A DNA stretch of 64,000 nucleotides from Clostridia bacterium (GTDB lineage Bacteria > Bacillota > Clostridia > Acetivibrionales > DSM-2933): assembly GCA_026416815.1 (NCBI GenBank), contig JAOAEJ010000013.1, positions 147,922 to 211,921 on the forward strand, read 5' to 3'. Within the stretch, counting starts at the first letter, position 1, and each line of letters begins with the position of its first letter. Positions 20,195 to 29,500 of this stretch are shown here, in pieces. The notes under the pieces are model-generated. The model worked only from the letters and a program-made list of their open reading frames with translations, did no database searches and was not told the DNA's origin. A program made the position numbers and the translations under genes.

Positions 20195-20304
20195 GTTATT
20201 TATAATAATAAATTCGACATTTAAATGCTTTTTCCTTCATAGAATGTTAGTATTTGTTTTTATTGCGCACGGAGAATTAATATGACTTTTAAGTTTGGCT
20301 ATCT

Positions 20305-20408
20305 ATGGATAACCAAACTTAAACTTAGTGATTTCCAGCTAGGGAAACACCTGTGGTAAGTGGTGATTGCCTAGCTGGAAAAAATCACTTTTAAGTTTGG
20401 TTATCTAT
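20305..20408 (+). repeat. Palindromic intergenic element, copy 5, with an extra half-arm before it
   Basis: Outer arms GGATAACCAAACTTAAA and TTTAAGTTTGGTTATCT, inner stem CCAGCTAGG with CCTAGCTGG. The bases just before it (20287-20304) repeat the right-hand arm end (TTTTAAGTTTGGCTATCTAT), so a second partial copy abuts it. Confidence 0.85.
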
Positions 20409-20428
20409 ATATTTATATATTATAAATT

Positions 20429-20484
20429 AAAATAAGGGTAGGGGAGACAGCCCTATCATGGCTGCTCCCAATACCCTTATTTTA
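20429..20484 (-). terminator. Terminator of paralog C gene
   Basis: AAAATAAGGGTA and TACCCTTATTTT form the outer stem; GGGAG/CTCCC and CAGCC/GGCTG extend it. It directly follows the stop of the gene at 20522 on the minus strand. Confidence 0.85.
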
Positions 20485-20521
20485 GATGAATTTTTCTACA
20501 GCGGCGCTTAATAGTCTAATA

Positions 20522-23500
20522 TTACAACTCCTCAAATACGGTAACCCTATTTCTTCCGGCTTCCTTTGATTTATACAATGCACTGTCAGCAGCATTTATC
20601 AAGGACGACTGGCTGGAGGCATGGTGGGGGAATGCAGCAACACCCAGACTTATTGTAACCTTTATCTGTATACCGCTATAGGTTAACTCCATATCTTCTA
20701 CAGCCTGCCTTAGCCTCTCAGCATGAACTTTTGCGGCATTAACATCCATGTCCGGCAGTATGACGGCAAATTCCTCTCCGCCATATCGGGCTATAGCATC
20801 CACAGTTCTAAAGTTTTCCTTAGTGATTTTAGATATATTCACCAAAACGTGGTCTCCTGCCTGATGGCCGTATGTATCATTAAACTTCTTAAAATGGTCA
20901 ATGTCGAACATGATAAGTGAAAATACTCCATTGTACTTTTGCTGACTTTCAATTTCTTTATCTAACAAGGTTTTAAAATGCTTATGGGTTATCAGTTCCG
21001 TAAGTCCATCGGTTATAGCCATTCTGTACAACTCCGCATTTTTTATAGATATAGCTGCCTGAGTTATAAAGACATTTAAAATGTCTACATCTTCCTTGGT
21101 AAATACAGCACTTGAAAGCTGGTTGGTGAGATAGCAGACCCCATTGATTTCATCATAATATTTTATAGGAATACACAACACCGACTTAGCAGCACTTGTA
21201 ACTACGCTGTGGAAGGAGATATATTTCTCATCTTCCGCTGCATTTATAGTAATTACAGACTCTCCAGTCTCAAGTACCTTGTTGACTATATTTTCCGAAA
21301 TATCTGTTGCTGCTTCCAAAGAGCCTTCATTTCTTTTGGAAACTACAGTCCTCATAAATCCTGTTTTTTTGTCTTTGAGCATAAGGTATCCGTTTTGTGC
21401 CCCGGTTACCTCTATAGCAAGATCCATAACCTTTTCCAAAAGTAAGTCAAGGTTTAGTATCGAGCTTATCTGCTGACTCATGGATATTATGGAAGACATC
21501 CTCTGCGAGTAGCGTATACCCTGAGAAAATCTCTCGATAGAGTCGGAAGACTGTTGACCATCGATGCCAAGCTGTGCCTCACACTTTTTTATATATAACT
21601 CAGATTTTATCTCTTTAAATAAATTATATGCATACTCTGTGCTTTTCTTTGCTTCATCGAGTCTGCCAATATTTTTTAAAAATATGCTGTATTCAAAATA
21701 TCCCAGTGCAATGCTATATTTAACCTTATATTTTTTAAAATGTTCTATAGCCTGTAAGAACAGCTTTTCAGCCTTCCTATTATCATTTATCAGAGCACTA
21801 TATTTTGCATTTACTCTCAAAGCGTGTCCATACTTTACCGGCCACTTCTTTGTTTTTCTAAGTGCAAACACGCAATTTTCCTTTATCGCTCCAAGTAGCT
21901 TGCCTCTTTCCTTTTCAGAAGATATATTCTCTATACTCACCACTTTAGCTATATAAACTTCAGCAAGGTAAGCAAAGAGATTATCTGTATACATCCTCAT
22001 GAGCTTGTTAGACTCATGCACCTTTTTTGCGTACTCGGTATATTCTACTGCTTTCCCTATATCTTCTTTTTGTACATATATATTTCCAAGTAAGCTACTT
22101 GTAAGGTATTCACAGAGGGGCTCTTTCTGATATACAAGCCTATAACTTTCAAGTGCATACTCTTCGGACTCCACAAGCTTTCCTTGTTCTAAACAGTGCC
22201 ATGCCTTCATGAAGTAGGTCATACTAATTGGAAAGACTTCTACTGATCTGCTTGAATATTCAGCCAGCAGTTCGATATAGGACTCGGCTTCACTATATTG
22301 ACCTAGAGAAATAGAGACCGAGCACAAATTAGATAGACCTAAGACAACCCCTTGATAGTTCCCTAAGCTTTTGTATAGTTTAATACATTCCAATAGACAT
22401 TCTTTGCTTTTTTCAAATTCACCCATCCACATTAACATATATCCATACATTGAATATATCTCACCAAGGAGGTAATCATTTCCAATTTCTTTGCCTATAT
22501 TTATTGCTTTTTCAAAATACTCTATGGAGGCCTTAAATCTGGTAGCGCCACCAAGGGTAACACCCATACCACCCAATGCAAGTACCAGGCTGTTAGATTT
22601 CCCTACTCTAGATTCGCTGAGGTTGAGACCCTTCAATACCATATATATATGGCTCAGTAAATCGCTGAATAAAAAGATTAAGGAATTATCCTCAAAGGCT
22701 GATAACTGATACATAGTTACCCGTCTGCTATTTTCAGATTGGCCTTCAATAGAAATACTTGGCGGAAAACACTCGTGAATCCTCAGAACTATGAATTCCT
22801 TTATGATTCCTGCTATTATACCGTGCGTAGATGCGGGAAACTTTTCACCTACTAATAATAGCCCTTGTCGGAAATGCTCTATTGACTTTTTGTAATTACC
22901 AAGTCTAAAATAGGCTTGGCTCATCTGCTGGAAGATTTCAGCCTTTTTAAAAGTATCTTTAACTATAGGCAGAAGCTTTTCAAATAATATTAAAGCCTCA
23001 TCACTCTTTCCTATGAACACGTACAATTCTCCTGCACTTTTAATGCTGTCTATCCGTCTATCAGAATGTCCGTTGCCATTAATCTCTAAATAATCTGCTG
23101 CTAGAAGAAAATATCTGATTGCAACTTCATTGGCATAGCTGTCTTTGGCTTTGATTGCTGCCGGATATACATATTCTAATGCTTTATCTATGTCTCTGCT
23201 CTCTACATAGTGTTCTGCTAGTTCAAAAACTGCTTTATCCAAGTTATCACGATAATAAGTTTCTAAAGTATGTGCTATCTTGAGGTGCAATTCCCGCAGC
23301 TTTTCTCCATTTATGCTCTTATAGAAGGCTTCCCTTATCCTATCATGTACAAATATTATTTTCCTCATTTCAGCACTATCCTGCTCTAAGAGTTGTACTC
23401 CTATTGCCCTATCAACAGCAGCCACAACTTCTTCTTCGCTCAACTCAACAAGATTGAAAAGAAGTTCAATATCAAACTTCTTTCCGATTACCGCAGCATG

Positions 23501-25348
23501 TATCAATACCTCTTTCTCGTTATCCTCAAGCTCGGCAATTCTTTTCATAAGCATATCTATCATGTTTGAGGGAATTTCGGTTTTGCCAAAAGCCTCTTTA
23601 TTTATTTGCCAAACTCCTTCTTTATGTAATATTGCACTTTCATTGACAAGCTGTTTTAGTATCTCTATAGAAAAAAACGGATTACCCTTACTCTTTTTCA
23701 ATATGAATTCCGATATCTCCTTTATGTTTTCCCCCTTATCGTATAGCAAGTTTGATATAAAATTTCTCATTCTTTCATCGTCGAAGGCTTTAAGCATTAT
23801 TTGATGCAAGGGTTTGCCGCTATCTTTTTCAACTCTTATAAACTGTTGTAATATATGTCCATCAGTAACTTCATCATCCCTGTAGGTTCCTATAAGAAGT
23901 ACAGGATATTTTGATATCTGATATAATATTCCCTTGAGGAGGCCCATACTTCCTTCGTCAAGCCACTGCAAATCGTCCAGCATGATAACGAGAGTTCCAC
24001 TGGCAGAGCCCAGACCGCAGAAAAAATCGCTGACAACTTTCAGAAACCTGTCATTTTCACTATTGGGCTGAAGTTCGATCAAGTCGGGACATTCGCCTAA
24101 AATTACATCAGCCATCGGGTTTAGTTTTAGTACAGCCCTTCCAAGGTTTCCTACACATTCTCTCATCTTTTCGTTGAGTTCATTTTTTTTCTCATCTTTA
24201 TAATTATCATAAGCTTTTAGATAAGTATTTATTGCTTCCTTGAAAACACTATAGGGTATTTTGTTTTCTCCTGAAAAACACTTTCCATCTATAAATGTCC
24301 CTCTTTTTTCATAGACATAGCTTCTTAACTCTTCTACCAGCCTTGTTTTTCCTTTACCGGCTTCACCGCCGATAAGGCATATACTTCCACAGCTGTTTGA
24401 AGCATTGTCAAACAATTTTTTTAGTTTGCTCAATTCTTCATCTCTGCCTATAAGGTTGGTTCTGTAGTTGAGATTGACTATCTTATCAGAATATCCAGGT
24501 GTAAAGGTTTCTTGTCCGTTTTTATATTTCTCTATGTCTTTCAATAGCCCATCGACACTTTGATATCTTTTTTCAGGCTCCTTTTCCAAAAGTTTTAATA
24601 CTATAGCTTCCAATATACTGGGGATTTCTTTGTTTAACCTGGTTGGCCTATCGGGGGTTTTTGCTGCATGCTGGTATAGTATAGTGCTGATATTATCCCC
24701 TCTAAAGGGCAGCTCTTGGGTCAGAAGCTGATAAAATATTACACCCAGTGAATATATATCAGATCTCTCATCTACCATTCTTTTTATTACACCGCTCTGC
24801 TCGGGGGACATATAGTATAGAGTTCCCACAAGCTCTTTTGCAGCATTTGTATTAAACTCTCTAATCTGTGCGAGACCGAAATCAATCAGCTTTATATCTA
24901 AACTGTCATTATCGTTTATAATTATATTTCCGGGTTTTAAATCCCTGTGCAATATATGTGCACTATGAATACACTTTAGAGCTTCACATAATCTATATAT
25001 AAATTCAATAGTTTGGCCAATAGTAAAGGGTTTACCACTCTTTAGCATATTCTCTAGAGTATCGCCCTTAAGGTACTCCATAGCCATATAGTGGAGGTCT
25101 TCTGTTTCTCCAACTTCAAAAACCTTGGCTATATAGGGGGAATTCAACTTGGCTACGGTATTAGCTTCGTTTCTAAACCTTATAATATCCTCTATTCTGT
25201 TTGAGGTAACATCTTTGTTCAGTACCTTAATGGCTATATGGCGGTTTTCCAAACGTTCTTGGGCAAGCCATACCGTACTCATGCCGCCTTCACCCACTTT
25301 TTTGATTATATGGTATTTGTTATTGATTGTTTTGCCAATGAGATTCAC
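20522..25348 (-). CDS. Ser/Thr protein kinase-AAA ATPase-TPR-GAF-diguanylate cyclase (paralog C)
   Basis: 1608 residues, GTG 25348 preceded by GGGGTGA. Kinase (HRDLKPGN, DFG, SPEQ), STAND-type ATPase (GGEAGKGKTR; VIMLDDLQW), TPR block, GAF and GGEEF with an RTVD inhibition site are all present and look functional. It is the tandem copy of the gene at 15074-19891. The last ~350 residues differ at only a few positions, whereas the TPR block aligns only loosely. Both copies read leftward, separated by 630 bases that hold three palindromic elements and a strong terminator, so each is probably transcribed on its own. Confidence 0.92.
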   Translation of the reverse strand: MNLIGKTINNKYHIIKKVGEGGMSTVWLAQERLENRHIAIKVLNKDVTSNRIEDIIRFRNEANTVAKLNSPYIAKVFEVGETEDLHYMAMEYLKGDTLENMLKSGKPFTIGQTIEFIYRLCEALKCIHSAHILHRDLKPGNIIINDNDSLDIKLIDFGLAQIREFNTNAAKELVGTLYYMSPEQSGVIKRMVDERSDIYSLGVIFYQLLTQELPFRGDNISTILYQHAAKTPDRPTRLNKEIPSILEAIVLKLLEKEPEKRYQSVDGLLKDIEKYKNGQETFTPGYSDKIVNLNYRTNLIGRDEELSKLKKLFDNASNSCGSICLIGGEAGKGKTRLVEELRSYVYEKRGTFIDGKCFSGENKIPYSVFKEAINTYLKAYDNYKDEKKNELNEKMRECVGNLGRAVLKLNPMADVILGECPDLIELQPNSENDRFLKVVSDFFCGLGSASGTLVIMLDDLQWLDEGSMGLLKGILYQISKYPVLLIGTYRDDEVTDGHILQQFIRVEKDSGKPLHQIMLKAFDDERMRNFISNLLYDKGENIKEISEFILKKSKGNPFFSIEILKQLVNESAILHKEGVWQINKEAFGKTEIPSNMIDMLMKRIAELEDNEKEVLIHAAVIGKKFDIELLFNLVELSEEEVVAAVDRAIGVQLLEQDSAEMRKIIFVHDRIREAFYKSINGEKLRELHLKIAHTLETYYRDNLDKAVFELAEHYVESRDIDKALEYVYPAAIKAKDSYANEVAIRYFLLAADYLEINGNGHSDRRIDSIKSAGELYVFIGKSDEALILFEKLLPIVKDTFKKAEIFQQMSQAYFRLGNYKKSIEHFRQGLLLVGEKFPASTHGIIAGIIKEFIVLRIHECFPPSISIEGQSENSRRVTMYQLSAFEDNSLIFLFSDLLSHIYMVLKGLNLSESRVGKSNSLVLALGGMGVTLGGATRFKASIEYFEKAINIGKEIGNDYLLGEIYSMYGYMLMWMGEFEKSKECLLECIKLYKSLGNYQGVVLGLSNLCSVSISLGQYSEAESYIELLAEYSSRSVEVFPISMTYFMKAWHCLEQGKLVESEEYALESYRLVYQKEPLCEYLTSSLLGNIYVQKEDIGKAVEYTEYAKKVHESNKLMRMYTDNLFAYLAEVYIAKVVSIENISSEKERGKLLGAIKENCVFALRKTKKWPVKYGHALRVNAKYSALINDNRKAEKLFLQAIEHFKKYKVKYSIALGYFEYSIFLKNIGRLDEAKKSTEYAYNLFKEIKSELYIKKCEAQLGIDGQQSSDSIERFSQGIRYSQRMSSIISMSQQISSILNLDLLLEKVMDLAIEVTGAQNGYLMLKDKKTGFMRTVVSKRNEGSLEAATDISENIVNKVLETGESVITINAAEDEKYISFHSVVTSAAKSVLCIPIKYYDEINGVCYLTNQLSSAVFTKEDVDILNVFITQAAISIKNAELYRMAITDGLTELITHKHFKTLLDKEIESQQKYNGVFSLIMFDIDHFKKFNDTYGHQAGDHVLVNISKITKENFRTVDAIARYGGEEFAVILPDMDVNAAKVHAERLRQAVEDMELTYSGIQIKVTISLGVAAFPHHASSQSSLINAADSALYKSKEAGRNRVTVFEEL

Positions 25349-26258
25349 GAGACATCACCCCATCCTAGTACTTGTTAACATTACAAATTTCTGTCGATTC
25401 TAACGCTTAAAATGCACTTTCTTGATTGTTGTGCCTTGCCCGCTAGAAATAAATTCTGTTACAAGGCACTAGCGGTAAAACCCCGTTATATGAGTTCATT
25501 TATTGTTAGTAAATTTTATTTAAAATTATCTTTATTTGATTGGTTTTATACTTTTAGAAATCTACAGATAACCAAAGTTAAACTTAGTGATTGACCGTTA
25601 GGCAATGAGCTGTGATAAATGCGACTTGCCTAATTGGATAAAATCACTTTTAAGTTTGATTATCTTTGGACAAGGATTGTATTGGTAAACATACATTTTA
25701 GATTACTTGCTAAAATTTAAAGCAGTTGTATAGTAATTAGATTCGACACAAAACTTCTTTTTCCTTCATGGAATGGCAGTGTTTGTTTTTTATCGCAATT
25801 AATTGGACTAACGGGTGCGGGAGAAGAATGGTTTAGAACGCAAGGTATAAGACAGTTCTATTGACACTTTATAGTATCTTAATATTATTTATATCGGGAA
25901 TTTTCACTTGGACAAGTACCGTTACTGCTCCACTTGGATAAGTTTATACACTTCCTATGTATAAAGTAGTAAAAAAATCTGCTATAGCTTATGTAATGTG
26001 CACTAAAAAGCTGTTGAATACAAATATAAATATAGCTAATATTGACAAAAAGAAGTAGAGTGCTATAATAAGCATATACAACGAGAAATTTCAAAACTGC
26101 AATAATTGCAGTACTTTCTAAAATATTTATGATATAAAAAGTTACAGCTACTACTATCCCAATAGAGATAAGTTTCTTTAACTAAAATAATCTATAATAC
26201 TTCATAAGTTTAAATATATAAATAATTCGTTTGTCCTTAGTTGAAGAGTACAAACATT
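25349..26258. other. Long intergenic region between paralog C and the amylase gene
   Basis: About 1.2 kb to the amylase start has no supportable gene. It holds the paralog C upstream region with element 6 (25566-25665) and the duplicated stretch to about 25800, then 450 bases of very AT-rich DNA in which I see nothing, then the amylase control region. A minus-strand frame at 25885-26094 is Tyr/Ile-rich without a ribosome site. Confidence 0.6.
25566..25665 (+). repeat. Palindromic intergenic element, copy 6
   Basis: Exactly 100 bp. Outer AGATAACCAAAGTTAAACTT pairs with the TTTTAAGTTTGATTATCT end; inner CCGTTAGGCAA pairs with TTGCCTAATTGG, including a G-T pair. The loop TGAGCTGTGATAAATGCGA matches copy 2. 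Confidence 0.85.
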
Positions 26259-26276
26259 TTGGACAGAGGCACGGCG

Positions 26277-26282
26277 TATAAT
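26277..26282 (+). promoter_or_regulatory. Putative -10 box of the amylase promoter
   Basis: TATAAT 36 bases before the operator and 257 bases before the start codon. TTGGAC at 26259 is only 12 bases away, so the -35 is poor. Confidence 0.35.
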
Positions 26283-26318
26283 AAATTTAGCAGTGGCGGT
26301 GAAAGTTTTTGCACACCA

Positions 26319-26334
26319 GCGCAAACGTGTGCGT
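26319..26334 (+). promoter_or_regulatory. LacI/MalR-type operator upstream of amylase
   Basis: GCGCAAACGTGTGCGT is nearly palindromic around the central CG and differs at two positions from the ACGCAAACGTTTGCGT form that I recall for MalR operators in Gram-positive bacteria. It lies between the putative -10 and the amylase start, where a repressor would block transcription. No LacI-family gene is in the window. Confidence 0.6.
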
Positions 26335-26539
26335 AAATGGTCACTACAATATTTGTGTACATCAAAGCTAGTTATATCAATGGGCTTGAGTTATGCACAC
26401 GGCTAGAGAGAATACAAGAAAGGGGGTGGTTATTTAGGAGATATGTTTTGTGTGAACTTACATTACATATGGGAGGTGACCAGGGCCAGGTTTATTTCAA
26501 GTTTAAAAACACAGATAAAATAATAGGAGGTAGTGTACA

Positions 26540-29500
26540 TTGAAAAGAAAAGTATCAGCAAGAGTACTATCATTATTATTAGTACTAATGTTTTGCCTTA
26601 GTCTATTTTCACCGATAGACGGGGTTTTTGCAGCAAATGTGAATTACACTGTGAGCTACACTAATAGCACAGCTTCTACCGTTTATCTCCATTGGGGAGT
26701 AAATGGCTGGACTGGTGTTACCGACACGCTCATGACAAAAAGCGGTACAACATTTACGGCGACCATCAGTGTTGCCGAAGGAGCAACGTTAAACTACTGT
26801 TTCCATATTACTGCACCATCAGATTATTGGGACAGCAACGGCGGCAGTAACTGGAACGTGGTTGTTCCTGTAAGCGGCAAATATGAAGCGGAGCAAGCTG
26901 CTCTCTCAGGCGGAGCTAAAGTCAATACCAATCACACAGGATATACCGGGACGGGGTTTGTAGACGGATATACTGCCAGCGGTGCAACAACAACCTTTAC
27001 GGTATCTGCGGCTTCAGCGGGCAGCTATAACACTACGCTAAGGTATGCCAATGCAACAGGCAGCACCAAAAAACTATCCATCTATGTAAACGGTACAAAA
27101 ATAAAACAGATCAGTCTTACAACCCTTGCAAACTGGGATACATGGTCAAACCAGACTGAATCGCTCACTTTAAATGCAGGCAGTAATACAATTGCCTACA
27201 AATACGATTCCGGTGACAGCGGCAATGTAAATCTTGATTATATTATCGTTGCAGCCGGGGCTACTCCAACTCCAACGGCAACTGCGACCGTTACACCAAC
27301 ACCAACACCAACACCAACGCCAACACCAACACCAACGCCAACACCAACACCAACACCAACACCAACAGTAACGCCTACACCTACGCCAGGATCTGGCTTA
27401 ACTGTCCACTTTAAAAAACCGTCTACTTGGAATACTGCGGTAAGGATACATTATTGGAATCTGACTCCAAGCACTGTTCCGACTAGCGGTGCATGGCCTG
27501 GAATATTAATGAATTCCGAAGGAAATGATTGGTATGTATATACCATTCCCGGTGCAACAAGCTGCAGTATAGTATTTAATGACAGTAATGGAAAACAAAC
27601 CGGCAACCTGACAAGAAGCAGCACCGAAGGTTGGTATTTTACAGATAACCAGTGGTATAACTCAAATCCTGATGCTCCAAAGGTTCCTGTAATAAGCGCT
27701 GCGCCAACTCCAACTACATACCCGTCTAATCAGAGTGTAGTCTTAACAAGCAGCAATACTGGAGACAAGATATATTACACTGTGGATGGAACAACTCCTA
27801 CAACATCCTCACCGCAGTATTCTGCACCAATTAGTGTAACGTCAGCTTCAGCGACAACAGCAAAAACAACGACAATAAAAGCTTTTGGGGTAAATGTAAA
27901 CAATGAGGCTGGAAGTGTTTATACTTTTACATATACAATAGACCCCAATCTGGACACCGAGAAGCCTACTATAGTTTCCAATCCTCCGTCAGGAAGGTCA
28001 GACACAGCTATAAGTGTAACATTCACAATCAAGGACAACAAGGCGGCAACTACGAAAGCCTATTATACAACAAATGGAACCACGCCTACTACAGCTTCAA
28101 CGTTATATGTTTCGGGTAACGCAACAGCAGGATTGACAGGGCCTGTAATTAATGTTACAGCTACCACTACATTCAACTTCCTGGTTGTTGATGGAGCGGG
28201 CAATCAAACAACTCAAAACTTCTATTACAGTATAGGACCAGATACAAAAGGCGATTTCAGAGAAGAGTCCATCTACTTCCTGATGACTGCGAGATTCTAT
28301 GATGGTGATTCGTCAAATAACAGATATACAAGAGCAGATGCTACAAGTGGAAACAGAGCTAATAATGATCCACCATGGAGAGGCGATTTCAAAGGCCTTA
28401 TTCAAAAGCTGGATTACATTAAGGCTCTCGGCTTTACTGCAATCTGGATTACTCCACCGGTACTGAACAGAAGTGATTATGATTTCCACGGATATCATGC
28501 GTGGGATATGACCGCAATTGATAAAAGGCTTGAATCTCCGGGAGCGACTTACCAGGATTTAATTAATGCTGCTCATGCTAAGGGCTTGAAGGTTATTCAA
28601 GATATCGTTTTAAATCACAGCGGCAGATATGGACTAAAGGATTTTTCACCGGTAAAGTACTGGGGTGATTCCAGTGATCCCGAATGGGGTGATGGCACCA
28701 CAATAGATTATTATGACGTTGAGAACAAAAACTTCACTTACAATGGACTTGATGTTGAACCTGTGTCAGGTAAATCATGGTATAACGGTGATTTGTGGCA
28801 AAAGGAAAAACCAAGCTTACCATGGAACCCGGATTTGTCATTATGGGGTACTCCTACACAGTACCGTTCACCGAACGGGTATAAAATATGGAACTTCCAG
28901 TGGCCAAATCTTACACTTTTTGACCCAACAAAATACCATACAGGCTGGCTGCAGAACTGGGAGGATGAGACATGCCAGACAGGAACAATACATGAAGATT
29001 GTCCTGATTTGGATACAGAGTCGGCTGTAACTCAAAACTACCTTATCAATGCATACAACAAATATATAGACATGGGAGTAGACGGCTTCAGAATTGATAC
29101 TGTCAAACATGTCAGCAGGAACACTTTCAACAGAAGATTCATACCGGCATTCAAAGAAAGAGGCGGAGAAAACTTCTTTATGTTTGGCGAAGTGTGTACA
29201 CGTGTAAATGAAGTGTGGAACCATGGTGTTCCTCCGCTCTCTACACCATTCTATACTTGGAAGGAAAGGCAAACCTACAGTGCCGATGACCATGCAGCAG
29301 CCCATGAAGCCTATGTATATGAGAATGGGCAAGGTCCTAATAATCAGCCGGTTTCAAACAATGCATTCTTGAGCGGCAACGCATACCATACTCCTGACTA
29401 TACAAAGTATTCTGGTATGTCAGTTATTGATTTCCCAATGCACTGGAACTTCAGTAACGCACAATCGGCATTCAACATCAGAGGAGGAGACCAATACTAC

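Larger units (their letters stand above)
19892..20304. repeat. Upstream region duplicated with paralog B/C
   Basis: The DNA upstream of paralog B matches, in order, that upstream of paralog C (25349-25800): a palindromic element, then AAGGATTGTAT, GATTACTTG and later ATTCGACA followed by CTTTTTCCTTCAT. The duplicated unit is therefore gene plus about 400 bases of upstream DNA. It contains elements 3 and 4. Confidence 0.7.

Noticed and set aside
25420..25490. Imperfect inverted repeat GTGCCTTG/CAAGGCAC
   Set aside because: Eight-base arms with a long loop and no flanking signal; likely chance in AT-rich spacer.
25885..26094. Minus-strand open frame of 69 codons
   Set aside because: AT-driven, Tyr/Ile-rich composition, no ribosome site and no recognisable motif.
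8713..26540. c-di-GMP riboswitch near the GGDEF genes
   Set aside because: I looked for the GEMM-I core (GGGACGCAAAGCC-like) upstream of each gene in this range and did not see one.
26337..26543. Plus-strand open frame just before the amylase
   Set aside because: It starts inside the operator region, has no ribosome site and runs through the amylase's own ribosome site.
27280..27395. Short tandem DNA repeat (ACACCAACACCA-type)
   Set aside because: It encodes the Thr-Pro linker of the amylase in frame; it is not a CRISPR or regulatory repeat.
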